Below are positions 25,322 through 33,718 of a stretch of DNA of 64,000 nt, piece by piece. Both the position numbers and the translations under genes were made by a program. How positions within the stretch are numbered: position 1 is the first letter of the stretch; each line of letters opens with the position of its first letter. The DNA comes from Burkholderia aenigmatica (GTDB lineage: Bacteria; Pseudomonadota; Gammaproteobacteria; Burkholderiales; Burkholderiaceae). The notes under the pieces were generated by a model. It was not told the origin of the DNA. It did not search any database and worked only from the letters and a program-made list of their open reading frames with translations. The stretch covers positions 1 to 64,000 of the forward strand of contig NZ_CABVQC010000053.1 in assembly GCF_902499175.1 (NCBI RefSeq), given 5' to 3'.

Positions 25322-27916
25322 ATGTCTTCCCGCCACTCTGGTTCGCCCGGCCGCGCCGCGGCGGTGATCGCCCGTGTCCGGGCGCTGATCCGCAACGAGC
25401 GTCTGCTGTCGCCGCTGCTCGCGCTCGGCATCGGCCTGCTGCTGATCGTGGTTTTCCAGCACCTGTCGGAATCCGTCGACTACCGGTCGGTGATCCGCGA
25501 ATTGCGTCACATGTCCGTCGGCGAGTGGGGCGCATCGCTGGCCGCGACGGCTCTCAGTTATCTCGCGCTTGTCGCCCGCGACGCGGTCGGCCTGCGCTAT
25601 GTCGCCGCGAAGGTGCCGCGCGTCGCGTTGTGGATCGGCGCGATCGCCGGGTCCGCACTCGGTAACGCGACCGGCTTCGGCGCGCTGACGGGCGGCGCGG
25701 TGCGCGCCCGCGTGTACGGCGTGTCGGGCGTCACGCCCGCGCAGATCGGCCGGATGACGGTGTTCACGAGCGGCACGCTGGCGCTCGCGATGGTGTGGAT
25801 GACGGCGATCGGCATGGTCTGCGTGCCGGAGGCGCTCGCCGCGATGCTGCACGTCGCGCCCGGCGTGCTGACGTGGACCGGCGCGGTGCTGCTGGTGGGG
25901 CTGGCCGCGATGGTCGTGATGTGCGGCAACACCGCGCGCCCGGTCGTCACGCGCTTCAAGTGGCTGTCGTTCGACGTGCCGGCGCGGCGCGATCTCGTCG
26001 CGCAGGTCGTCTATGCGGTCCTCGACGTCGTCGCGGCGGGCCTGACGCTGTGGGTGCTGCTGCCGGCCGCGCCGGTCGGCTTCCCGACCTTCATTACTGT
26101 TTACGCCGCCGCGTTGCTGCTCGGGATGATCGGCCACACGCCGGGCGGGATCGGCGTGTTCGAAGCCGCGATGGTCTTCACGCTCGGCCGCGAAGTGCCG
26201 CCGCACGCGATGGTCGCCGCGCTGATCGCGTACCGCGCGATCTATTTCGGCGTGCCGCTCGTGCTGTCGGCCGGCCTGCTGGCCGGTTTCGAAGGCCGCG
26301 CGCTGCGGCGCCGGCTCGTGACGCGGCAGGCCGTGCGCGTGTCGCAGCTCGCCCCGGTGTTCCTGAGCCTCGTGACGTTCGCGGTCGGCGGGATGCTGGT
26401 GATCTCGAGCGCGACGCCCGCGTTCTGGCACCGGATCGCGATCCTGCGCCACCTCGTGCCGCTGTGGGTGCTCGAAGGTTCGCAGGTGATCTGCAGCGTG
26501 CTCGGCGTCGCGCTGCTGTTCGTCGCGCGCGGGCTGCTGCGCCGTCTCGACGGCGCATGGTGGATGACCTTCGCGCTGACGCTCGCCAGCCTCGGGCTGT
26601 CGCTGGTGAAGGGCCTCGCATTCGTCGAGGCCGGCGTGCTCGGCACGCTGCTGGTGCTGCTGCTCGTCAGCCGTCGCCGTTTCAACCGCCATTCGTCGCT
26701 ACTGGCCGAGCGCTTTACCGTAAGCTGGTTCGTGTCGGTGGCGATGGTGCTGATGCTGGCCGTGTGGGTGCTGTTCTTCGCGTTCCGCGACGTGCCGTAC
26801 ACGCGCGAGCTGTGGTCGCATTTCTCGTTCGACGCGCGTGCGCCGCGGGCACTGCGCGCGACGCTCGCGGCCGGCGTGTTCGTCGCGCTGTTCGCGCTGT
26901 GGCAACTGCTGCGCCCGGCCCCCGGCCGTTTCGTGAAGCCCGTGGCGCAGGATCTGTCGGATGCCGAACGGATCATCCGCGCGCAGGAATGCAGCGATGC
27001 GGGCCTCGCGCTGATGGGCGACAAGTCGTTCCTGTTCTCGGAGTCGCGCCAGGCATTCCTGATGTATGCGAAGAACGGCCGCACGTGGGCCGCGCTCCAC
27101 GACCCGGTCGGGCCGCGCGAGGAATGGCCGGCACTGATCAGCAAGTTCATCGCGCTCGCGCATGCGCATAGCGGCCGTGCGGCGTTCTACCAGGTGCGTG
27201 CGAACGCGCTGCCGCTGTATCTCGACGCGGGGCTCACGCTGATGAAGCTCGGCGAGGAAGCGCATATCGCGCTCGACCAGTTCGACCTGAAGGGCTCGAA
27301 CCGGTCGCACCTGCGCTACGCGCTGCGCCGCGGCGACAAGGACGCGCTGACGGTCGAGGTGATCGCGCCGTGCGACGTGCCGGCCGCGCTGCCGGCGCTG
27401 CGCGACATCTCGGACGGCTGGCTCGACAGCCGCGACGCGCGCGAGAAGAGCTTCTCGGTCGCCGCGTTCCACGACGGCTATCTGGCGACCCAGTCGGTGA
27501 TGCTCGTGCGTCAGGCCGACAAGCCGATCGCGTTCGTCACGTTCATGACGACCGACCTCAACACCGAGGCAACGGTCGGCGTGATGCGCCATCTGCCGGA
27601 CGCGTCGCCGTATGCGATGGAATATCTGTTTACGCAGCTCGCGCTGCATCTGAAGGAAGCGGGCTTCCGCAAGCTGAGCCTTGGCATCGCGCCGTTCTCG
27701 GGGATGGGGGCGGCGAAGATGCCGTCGCCGTTGCACCGGATCGGCCTGATGGTCTGGCGCTTCGGCGGCCGCTTCTACAACTTCCGCGGCTTGCGCGCAT
27801 TCAAGAGCAAGTTCGAACCGCACTGGGAGCCGCGTTATCTCGCGGCCTCGGGCACGGTCGGCGTGTTCGTCACGCTGGCGGATCTGTCATTGCTGGCTGG
27901 AGGTCGGCGCTCATGA
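25322..27916 (+). CDS. mprF: MprF: lysyl-phosphatidylglycerol synthase/flippase
   Basis: An 864-residue membrane protein starting at ATG 25322 (MSSRHSGSPG). The first 500 or so residues hold about 14 predicted helices with the flippase-domain motif GHTPGGIGVFEAAMVF; residues about 540-850 form the cytosolic GNAT-like aminoacyl-transfer domain (DKSFLFSESRQAFLMYAKNGRTWAALHDPVG; FMTTDLNTEATVGVMRH; MEYLFTQLALHLKEAGFRKLSLGIAPFSGM). The enzyme transfers lysine (or another amino acid) from tRNA to phosphatidylglycerol, lowering surface negative charge and raising resistance to cationic peptides. Its stop overlaps the next start as ATGA. Confidence 0.93.
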   Translation: MSSRHSGSPGRAAAVIARVRALIRNERLLSPLLALGIGLLLIVVFQHLSESVDYRSVIRELRHMSVGEWGASLAATALSYLALVARDAVGLRYVAAKVPRVALWIGAIAGSALGNATGFGALTGGAVRARVYGVSGVTPAQIGRMTVFTSGTLALAMVWMTAIGMVCVPEALAAMLHVAPGVLTWTGAVLLVGLAAMVVMCGNTARPVVTRFKWLSFDVPARRDLVAQVVYAVLDVVAAGLTLWVLLPAAPVGFPTFITVYAAALLLGMIGHTPGGIGVFEAAMVFTLGREVPPHAMVAALIAYRAIYFGVPLVLSAGLLAGFEGRALRRRLVTRQAVRVSQLAPVFLSLVTFAVGGMLVISSATPAFWHRIAILRHLVPLWVLEGSQVICSVLGVALLFVARGLLRRLDGAWWMTFALTLASLGLSLVKGLAFVEAGVLGTLLVLLLVSRRRFNRHSSLLAERFTVSWFVSVAMVLMLAVWVLFFAFRDVPYTRELWSHFSFDARAPRALRATLAAGVFVALFALWQLLRPAPGRFVKPVAQDLSDAERIIRAQECSDAGLALMGDKSFLFSESRQAFLMYAKNGRTWAALHDPVGPREEWPALISKFIALAHAHSGRAAFYQVRANALPLYLDAGLTLMKLGEEAHIALDQFDLKGSNRSHLRYALRRGDKDALTVEVIAPCDVPAALPALRDISDGWLDSRDAREKSFSVAAFHDGYLATQSVMLVRQADKPIAFVTFMTTDLNTEATVGVMRHLPDASPYAMEYLFTQLALHLKEAGFRKLSLGIAPFSGMGAAKMPSPLHRIGLMVWRFGGRFYNFRGLRAFKSKFEPHWEPRYLAASGTVGVFVTLADLSLLAGGRRS

Positions 27917-29193
27917 TGTTGAAGAAGGGAATCGCGCGGGCGGCAGCCGCCTGCGCGGGAATGATGCTGGCCGGCGCCGCGTGCGCCACGCAGCCAGCCG
28001 CAGTGAAGGCCGAAACCGTATCGGGCGGCCGCTATGGGCCCGTTACCGTCACCAAACCCAGCGGGCCGTTGCGCGGCTTCGTCGTGCTGTTCTCGCGCGA
28101 GGCCGGCTGGAATGCGGCCGACCAGCAGGCCGCCGATGCGCTGGCGAAGGCCGGTGCGATGACGGTCGGCGTCGATTCCGAGCGGTATGCGATGAATCTC
28201 GCTGCGAAGCAGGAGACCTGCCACCACCTCGACGGCGACGCCGAAGCGGTCAGCCACCAGCTCGAACGCCTTGCGCAATCGTCGCGCTACTTCACGCCGA
28301 TCGTCGCGGGCGTGGGCCAGGGCGGCGCGATCGCGAAGCAGATCCTGTCGATGGCGCCGGAGAACACGATCGCCGGCGTCGTATCGGTTGATCCGGCTGC
28401 CAAGCTCGATCCGCGCTTCAAGCCGTGTCCGCCCGATCCGACGATCGTGCGCCGCGCGATGCCGGGTTTCGTCGAAACGGCTGCCGCGGGCGATAGCACG
28501 AAGCTCGTGTCGCTGGTCACGTCGCATCTGCGGGACACCACCAGCGGCGACGAGCTCGACGTGTCGGACCTGCCGCTCGTCGAGCTGCCGGCCAAGGGCG
28601 GCAGCGACCGGCTCGCGATCGTGATCTCGGGCGACGGCGGCTGGCGCGATCTCGACAAGACGATCGCCGAGGCGCTGCAGCGCGACGGCGTGTCGGTGGT
28701 CGGCATCGACAGCCTGCGCTATTTCTGGAGCGAGAAGCCGCCGGCACAGGTGAGCCGCGATCTCGCACGCGTGATGCGTACCTACACGGCGCGCTGGCAT
28801 GCGAATCGCGTGGCGCTGGTCGGCTATTCGTTCGGCGCCGACGTGATGCCGTTCGCGTACAACCGGCTGCCGGCCGACCTGCGCGACAAGGTCGCCGTGA
28901 TGTCGCTGCTCGGCTTCGCGCCGGCCGCCGATTTCCAGATCCGCGTGACGGGCTGGCTCGGCATGCCCGCGAGCGACAAGGCGCTGAAGGTCGCGCCGGA
29001 AATGGCGAAGGTGCCGCCGCAGCTCGTGCAGTGCTTCTATGGCGCGGAAGAGAAGGACACGATGTGCCCGGCGCTGGTGAACACGGGCGTCGACGTGATC
29101 AAGACGCAGGGCGATCACCACTTCGGCCGCGACTACATCGCGCTCGAGAAGAAGATCCTCGGCGCGTTCGGCAAGCCGGTGGCGGCGCGCTGA
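27913..29193 (+). CDS. AcvB/VirJ-family periplasmic lysyl-phosphatidylglycerol hydrolase-like protein
   Basis: A 426-residue protein starting MMLKKG at 27913, overlapping the mprF stop by four bases. It has a signal peptide (cleavage near ACA, residue 25) and two similar alpha/beta modules; the second contains the nucleophile elbow GYSFGADV and a C-terminal GDHHF histidine. The Cys-rich middle (LDPRFKPCPPDP) is typical of AcvB. In Agrobacterium and Rhizobium the AcvB protein hydrolyses lysyl-phosphatidylglycerol made by LpiA/MprF. The coupled gene order here predicts the same make-and-break pair. The VirJ name reflects homology, not a type IV secretion role. Confidence 0.88.
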   Translation: MMLKKGIARAAAACAGMMLAGAACATQPAAVKAETVSGGRYGPVTVTKPSGPLRGFVVLFSREAGWNAADQQAADALAKAGAMTVGVDSERYAMNLAAKQETCHHLDGDAEAVSHQLERLAQSSRYFTPIVAGVGQGGAIAKQILSMAPENTIAGVVSVDPAAKLDPRFKPCPPDPTIVRRAMPGFVETAAAGDSTKLVSLVTSHLRDTTSGDELDVSDLPLVELPAKGGSDRLAIVISGDGGWRDLDKTIAEALQRDGVSVVGIDSLRYFWSEKPPAQVSRDLARVMRTYTARWHANRVALVGYSFGADVMPFAYNRLPADLRDKVAVMSLLGFAPAADFQIRVTGWLGMPASDKALKVAPEMAKVPPQLVQCFYGAEEKDTMCPALVNTGVDVIKTQGDHHFGRDYIALEKKILGAFGKPVAAR

Positions 29194-29246
29194 ACGCCGG
29201 CGCCCGCTTCGCGGCGGGCACCGGCCGGTAGCGTCCGGTGCATCGT

Positions 29247-29270
29247 ACGGGCGGCCTGCGGGCCGCCCGT
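29247..29270. terminator. Hairpin between converging acvB-like and DUF934 genes
   Basis: ACGGGCGGCC (29247-29256) pairs with GGCCGCCCGT (29261-29270) over a four-base loop and is followed on the plus strand by TTCATTTT. It is placed to end the mprF operon transcript and directly abuts the stop codon of the converging gene. Confidence 0.65.
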
Positions 29271-29271
29271 T

Positions 29272-29703
29272 TCATTTTCCGGCGGGCGTGGCCGCGTCCT
29301 GCTGCGGCAGTGCCGTTCTCGCATCGCGCTGATAGAAGCCCGGGAACCGGTCGAGCTGCCGCCGCGCGGCCGTGATGTCCGTACCGTCGCCGAGCACCGC
29401 GCTCGAAAACCCCGTGCGCTCCATCAGCAGCACCTGGTCGACCAGTACGTCGCCGGTCGCGCGCAGGTCGCCGGCGAAGCCGTAGCGCTTGCGCAGCAGG
29501 TACGCCTGGCTGTACGCGCGGCCATCGGTGAACGACGGAAACTGCAGGTCGATACGCGCAGCCTGCGCGATTTGCGCGGCGAGCGGCGGCAGTTCCTCGT
29601 CGTTGCCGATCGTCAGCGTCGCGGCGTCGTGCTGCTGCGTGTCGCCGGTGTGTTCGGCCGGCGTCAGCAGCCGGATGCGTGCGGTCGGGTGTGCTTGCTT
29701 CAT
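29272..29703 (-). CDS. DUF934-family protein, CysI partner
   Basis: A 143-residue protein. The block IDLQFPSFTDGRAYSQAYLLRKRYGFAGDLRATGDVLVDQVLLMERTGFSSAVL is the signature of DUF934, which is nearly always encoded directly after cysI-type sulfite reductase in pseudomonads and Burkholderia and is thought to support sulfite reduction or electron delivery. Its start overlaps the reductase stop as ATGA (translational coupling), which strengthens the functional link. There are no transmembrane segments or metal-binding cysteines. Confidence 0.9.
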   Translation of the reverse strand: MKQAHPTARIRLLTPAEHTGDTQQHDAATLTIGNDEELPPLAAQIAQAARIDLQFPSFTDGRAYSQAYLLRKRYGFAGDLRATGDVLVDQVLLMERTGFSSAVLGDGTDITAARRQLDRFPGFYQRDARTALPQQDAATPAGK

Positions 29704-31484
29704 GCGTGCTCCGCCTGGTGGCGCGCGTCGTTCGCGGCGGCCTTGAAGGGTTCCGCGCCGATGCGGCGCACCGTGTCGATGAATCGTTCGCTGCGGCCGT
29801 CCTCATCGATCCGCGCGTCGAGATATGCGTTGACGATCGCATCGACGACATCGACGATCTCGTCCGCCGAAAACGACGGGCCGATCACCTTGCCCGGCCG
29901 CGCGGGGCCGCTCGCGGTCGAGCCGTCCGAACCGCCGAGCGTGACCTGGTACCACTCGGCGCCGTCCTTGTCGACGCCGAGGATGCCGAGGTGGCCGCTG
30001 TGATGATGGCCGCACGAGTTGATGCAGCCGCTGATGTGCAGGTCGATGTCGCCGACGTCGTGCAGCATGTCGAGATCCTGGAAGCGCTCGGCTATCGCAT
30101 CGGCAATCGGGATCGAGCGTGCATTCGCGAGCGCGCAGAAGTCGCCGCCCGGGCACGCGATCATGTCCGTCAGGAGTCCGACGTTCGCGCTGGCGAGCCC
30201 GATCGCGCGCGCGTTTTCCCACAGCAGGAACAGATCGTCGACATGCACCCACGGCAGCACGACGTTTTGCGTGTGCGTGACGCGGGCCTCGCCGGCCGAG
30301 AAGCGGTCGGCGAGATCGGCGAGCGCATCGAGCTGGTCGGGCGACGCGTCGCCCGGCGCCTGCAGGCGGCGCTTGAACGACAGCGTGACGATGCGCAGCG
30401 CCGGGTCGCGGTGGCCGGCGACATTGCGGGCGAGCCAGCGCGCGAAGGCCGGATGGCGTGCCGCCTGGGCGGACACGCGCAGGTTCGCGTCGCGCAGGCT
30501 GGCCGTGCGCGGCTTGAGCCGCGGCGGGACGAACGACGCGGCGACGCGGTCGAACTCGACCTGCGGAATCGTGTGCGGCGCGCCGTCGTGATCGACGATC
30601 TGGCGGAACTCCTCCTCGACGTCATCGATGTAGCGCTGCCCCTCGGTCTTGACGAGGATCTTGATGCGCGCCTTGTACTTGTTGTCACGCCGTCCGTAGC
30701 GGTTGTACACGCGGACGATCGCCTCGATGTAGTTCATCACGTGTTGCCACGGCAGGAACGCGCGCAGCAGCGTCGCGATCGTCGGCGTGCGGCCCATCCC
30801 GCCGCCGACGCTCACGCGGAAGCCGAGCGCGCCCGCGTCGTCGCGCACGAGCTTCAGCCCGACGTCGTGCCAGTCGGTGGCCGCGCGATCTTCGGCCGCG
30901 CCCGTGATCGCGATCTTGAACTTGCGCGGCAGGAACGCGAATTCGGGGTGCAGCGTCGTCCACTGGCGCATCACCTCGGCGAACGGGCGCGGATCGGCGA
31001 TCTCGTCCGGCGCGACGCCGGCGCGCTCGTCGCACGAGATGTTGCGGATGCAGTTGCCGCTCGTCTGGATGCCGTGCATGTCGACGGTCGCGAGCAGGTC
31101 CATCACGTCGGCTGCTTTCGCGAGCGGAATCCAGTTGAACTGCACGTTGGTGCGCGTCGTGAAGTGCGCGCTGCGGGTCGGCAGGCGCAGCGTGCCGAGC
31201 AACGCCTGCGCGTCGCATGCGGCGCGGTAGGTGGCGTCGTCGGGCACGTCGTAGTCGCGCGCGATCCGCGCGAGCACGCGCAGCTGCGCGCTCGACAGTT
31301 CGCCGTACGGCACGGCGACGCGCAGCATCGGCGCGTGGCGCTGCACGTACCAGCCGTTCTGCAGGCGCAGCGGCCGGAACGCGTCTTCGCTCAGCGTGCC
31401 GTGCTGCCAGCGTTCGAGCTGGTCGCGAAACTGGGCGGCGCGGCTGTGTACGAGCGCCCGGTCGAAAACGGTATATCGATACAT
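29700..31484 (-). CDS. Siroheme nitrite/sulfite reductase (CysI-type haemoprotein)
   Basis: A 594-residue protein, start complementary to 31482-31484 (MYRYTVFDRALV). Two ferredoxin-like halves are visible, each with the TRTNVQFNWI/GGGMGRTP type of siroheme-binding sequence. The siroheme-4Fe-4S ligands are CPGGDFC (C-x5-C) and SGCINSCGHHH (C-x3-C). It reduces sulfite to sulfide (or nitrite to ammonium) in the cytosol. The DUF934 partner favours sulfite. No cysH, cysD or cysN lies nearby, so this may be a secondary copy or part of a scattered pathway. Siroheme would come from cobA elsewhere in the window. Confidence 0.93.
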   Translation of the reverse strand: MYRYTVFDRALVHSRAAQFRDQLERWQHGTLSEDAFRPLRLQNGWYVQRHAPMLRVAVPYGELSSAQLRVLARIARDYDVPDDATYRAACDAQALLGTLRLPTRSAHFTTRTNVQFNWIPLAKAADVMDLLATVDMHGIQTSGNCIRNISCDERAGVAPDEIADPRPFAEVMRQWTTLHPEFAFLPRKFKIAITGAAEDRAATDWHDVGLKLVRDDAGALGFRVSVGGGMGRTPTIATLLRAFLPWQHVMNYIEAIVRVYNRYGRRDNKYKARIKILVKTEGQRYIDDVEEEFRQIVDHDGAPHTIPQVEFDRVAASFVPPRLKPRTASLRDANLRVSAQAARHPAFARWLARNVAGHRDPALRIVTLSFKRRLQAPGDASPDQLDALADLADRFSAGEARVTHTQNVVLPWVHVDDLFLLWENARAIGLASANVGLLTDMIACPGGDFCALANARSIPIADAIAERFQDLDMLHDVGDIDLHISGCINSCGHHHSGHLGILGVDKDGAEWYQVTLGGSDGSTASGPARPGKVIGPSFSADEIVDVVDAIVNAYLDARIDEDGRSERFIDTVRRIGAEPFKAAANDARHQAEHA

Positions 31485-31679
31485 GACGTGATACGCGAGA
31501 GGCGCCGCGGCGCGAAGCGCGCGGCTTGGGACAGACGTTGCGACGGGTGTCAGGCAACCGGAGACAGCGTAGGGAACGCGGTGCGGTGGGACAAGCAGCA
31601 GATCGGGACGAAAAGGGCGCAGCAGATGGCCGGCGTGGCGCCGGCGCGGGGCGGGCACGTGCATGCCCGTGGCGGGTGG

Positions 31680-32075
31680 TTATGCGTCGGCGTCGACGAC
31701 GCGTGCCGGATCGAGCGCGCGGATGCGCTGGTCGATGAAGTAGCCGCCGCCTTCCTGGTAGCGCAGGAACAGGCGTGCGCACGAGCGGCAGCGATTGACG
31801 GTGCAGCGGTTGTACGGGAAATGGCGCAGGGCGATCGGCGCGTCGTCCGACGCGTAGTGCGTGCCGCCCGGATGATATTCGGCGTAGGTCGGCTCCGTCT
31901 CGCCGGGCGGCGCGAGCGTGGCGACTTCGATCAGTTGCGCGTCCTGCAGCGACAGCGGCAGGGTCGTCCAGCCGGCGAGCGGCGTTTTCGTGCAGGTGCA
32001 CGATTGCGTGACGTGCGCGGCTTCAGCCGTCAGTTTCAACAGCGCGTCGTGATCGAGGTAGGGCAGTTGACTCAT
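31680..32075 (-). CDS. Cysteine-rich conserved hypothetical protein
   Basis: A 131-residue soluble protein (MSQLPYLDHDALL). It has two cysteine clusters, SCTCTKTP at about residue 26 and YNRCTVNRCRSCARLFLRYQE at about 90, with an intervening HFPYNR; together they could bind a zinc ion or an iron-sulfur cluster. I do not recognise the family by name. It lies upstream of the sulfite-reductase gene on the same strand with 195 bases between, so a shared transcript is possible but not certain. Confidence 0.75.
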   Translation of the reverse strand: MSQLPYLDHDALLKLTAEAAHVTQSCTCTKTPLAGWTTLPLSLQDAQLIEVATLAPPGETEPTYAEYHPGGTHYASDDAPIALRHFPYNRCTVNRCRSCARLFLRYQEGGGYFIDQRIRALDPARVVDADA

Positions 32076-32155
32076 GGGAATTCATGAAGGACGGCGGGAT
32101 CAGCACTGTAACCCGCGGGTGGATTGCGTGCATCACCATGCGCACCGTGTGCGAT

Positions 32156-33589
32156 TCAACCGCCCTTGCGCACCGAAGGCTGCGCGACGAGCTCGCCGAG
32201 CACGCGGATCGCATGTTCGATGTCGCGGCTCCACGGATGGCCGAAGTTCACGCGCACGCAACGCTCGAAGCCATGCGCGGCTGAAAACAGCGGCCCCGGC
32301 GCGAAGCTGATCCCGCGTGCGATCGCCTGGCGATGCAGTTCCATCGCGTCGATCGCGTCGGGAAACGCGAGCCACAGAAAATAGCCGCCTTCGGGCCGTA
32401 CCCACTCGACGCCGGCCGGCAGCCAGCGCCGCAGCGCGTCGTCCATCCGGTCGAGCTGCGTGTGCAGCGCGCCGCGCAGCTTGCGCAGGTGCCGGTCGTA
32501 GCCGCCATGCTCGAGATAGTTCGCGATGCCGACCTGCGCGGGAATGCTCGCCGACAGCGTCGTCATCAGCTTGAGCCGCTGCACCTTCTCCGCGAACCGG
32601 CCGGCGGCGGCCCAGCCGATCCGGTAGCCGGGTGCGAGCGTCTTCGAGAACGAACTGCAGTGCATCACGAGGCCGTGCCGATCGAATGCGCGCGCGGGCA
32701 GCGGATAGTCGGGGCCGAAGTGCAGCTCGCCGTACACGTCGTCCTCGATCAGCGGCACCTCGCGCGCGGCGAGCAACTCGACGAGCGCGCGCTTTTTCTC
32801 GGCGGACAGCGTGACGCCGGTCGGATTCTGGAAATTGGTCATGAACCAGCACGCGCGGATGTCGTGCCGGTCGAGCGCGTTCGCGAGCGCTTCGAGGTCG
32901 AGGCCCGTGCGCGGATCGACGGGAATCTCGACCGCGCGCAGGTCGAGCCGCTCGATCGCCTGCAGTGCCGCATAGAAGCCGGGCGCTTCGACGGCCACGA
33001 CGTCGCCGGGCCGCGTGACGGCCATCAGGCACAGGTTCAGCGCTTCGAGCGCGCCGTTCGTGACGACGATCTCGTCGATCGGCTGCGAGATGCCCGTCGC
33101 GAGATAGCGCCGTGCGATCTGCTGGCGCAGCGCCTCGTTGCCGGGCGGCAGGTCGACGACCGTGCTCCACGGGCTGACGAGCCGCGTGGCTTGCGCGAGC
33201 GATTTCGCGAGACGCGGCAGCGGAAACAGTTGCGGCGCCGGGAAGGCGGAGCCGAGCGGCACGATGCCGGGTTGCGTGGCCGCGTCGAGGACGGAGAACA
33301 CGAGGCTGCTGATGTCGACCTTGCGCGTGGCGCCGGCACGGCTTGCGCGGCGCTTGGCAGCCGGGCTCGCTGCCGGCGTGGCGCCCGGCGCGACGTAGTA
33401 GCCCGAGCGTTCGCGCGCGCGGATCAGCCCCCACTGTTCGAGCAGGTAGTACGCGCGAAATACCGTCGACTGGCTCACGCCGTGCTGCGCAATGATCTGC
33501 CGTAACGACGGCAGGCGCGTGCCGACGGCGAGGTTGCCGTTGCGGATGTCGTCGGCGATCGTGTGGGCGAGGGTTTCGTAGCGTTTCAT
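32156..33589 (-). CDS. MocR-type GntR/aminotransferase regulator
   Basis: A complete 477-residue MocR protein, start complementary to 33587-33589 (MKRYETLAHTIADDIRNG). Residues 1-68 are a GntR winged helix (GTRLPSLRQIIAQHGVSQSTVFRAYYLLEQWGLIRAR); residues about 110-470 are the aminotransferase-like domain with PLP lysine in CSSFSKTLAPGYRIGW and the NFQNPTG motif. PLP or an aminated derivative is probably its effector. It is not adjacent to an obvious PLP pathway gene. It differs from the partial MocR at the window start in sequence and in having a linker rich in Ala and Arg. Confidence 0.92.
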   Translation of the reverse strand: MKRYETLAHTIADDIRNGNLAVGTRLPSLRQIIAQHGVSQSTVFRAYYLLEQWGLIRARERSGYYVAPGATPAASPAAKRRASRAGATRKVDISSLVFSVLDAATQPGIVPLGSAFPAPQLFPLPRLAKSLAQATRLVSPWSTVVDLPPGNEALRQQIARRYLATGISQPIDEIVVTNGALEALNLCLMAVTRPGDVVAVEAPGFYAALQAIERLDLRAVEIPVDPRTGLDLEALANALDRHDIRACWFMTNFQNPTGVTLSAEKKRALVELLAAREVPLIEDDVYGELHFGPDYPLPARAFDRHGLVMHCSSFSKTLAPGYRIGWAAAGRFAEKVQRLKLMTTLSASIPAQVGIANYLEHGGYDRHLRKLRGALHTQLDRMDDALRRWLPAGVEWVRPEGGYFLWLAFPDAIDAMELHRQAIARGISFAPGPLFSAAHGFERCVRVNFGHPWSRDIEHAIRVLGELVAQPSVRKGG

Positions 33590-33718
33590 CGGCGAGGGTG
33601 GCGCGCGCCGTCGCCGCGCGCGGGCCGGAGCGGCGCCGCGCCGGCGGGCGCGGCTCATTGTCCGATGCGCGGCCCGAAAAGGAAAGCGCAGGCGCGTCGG
33701 CCGCGCTTTCCCGTTGTG

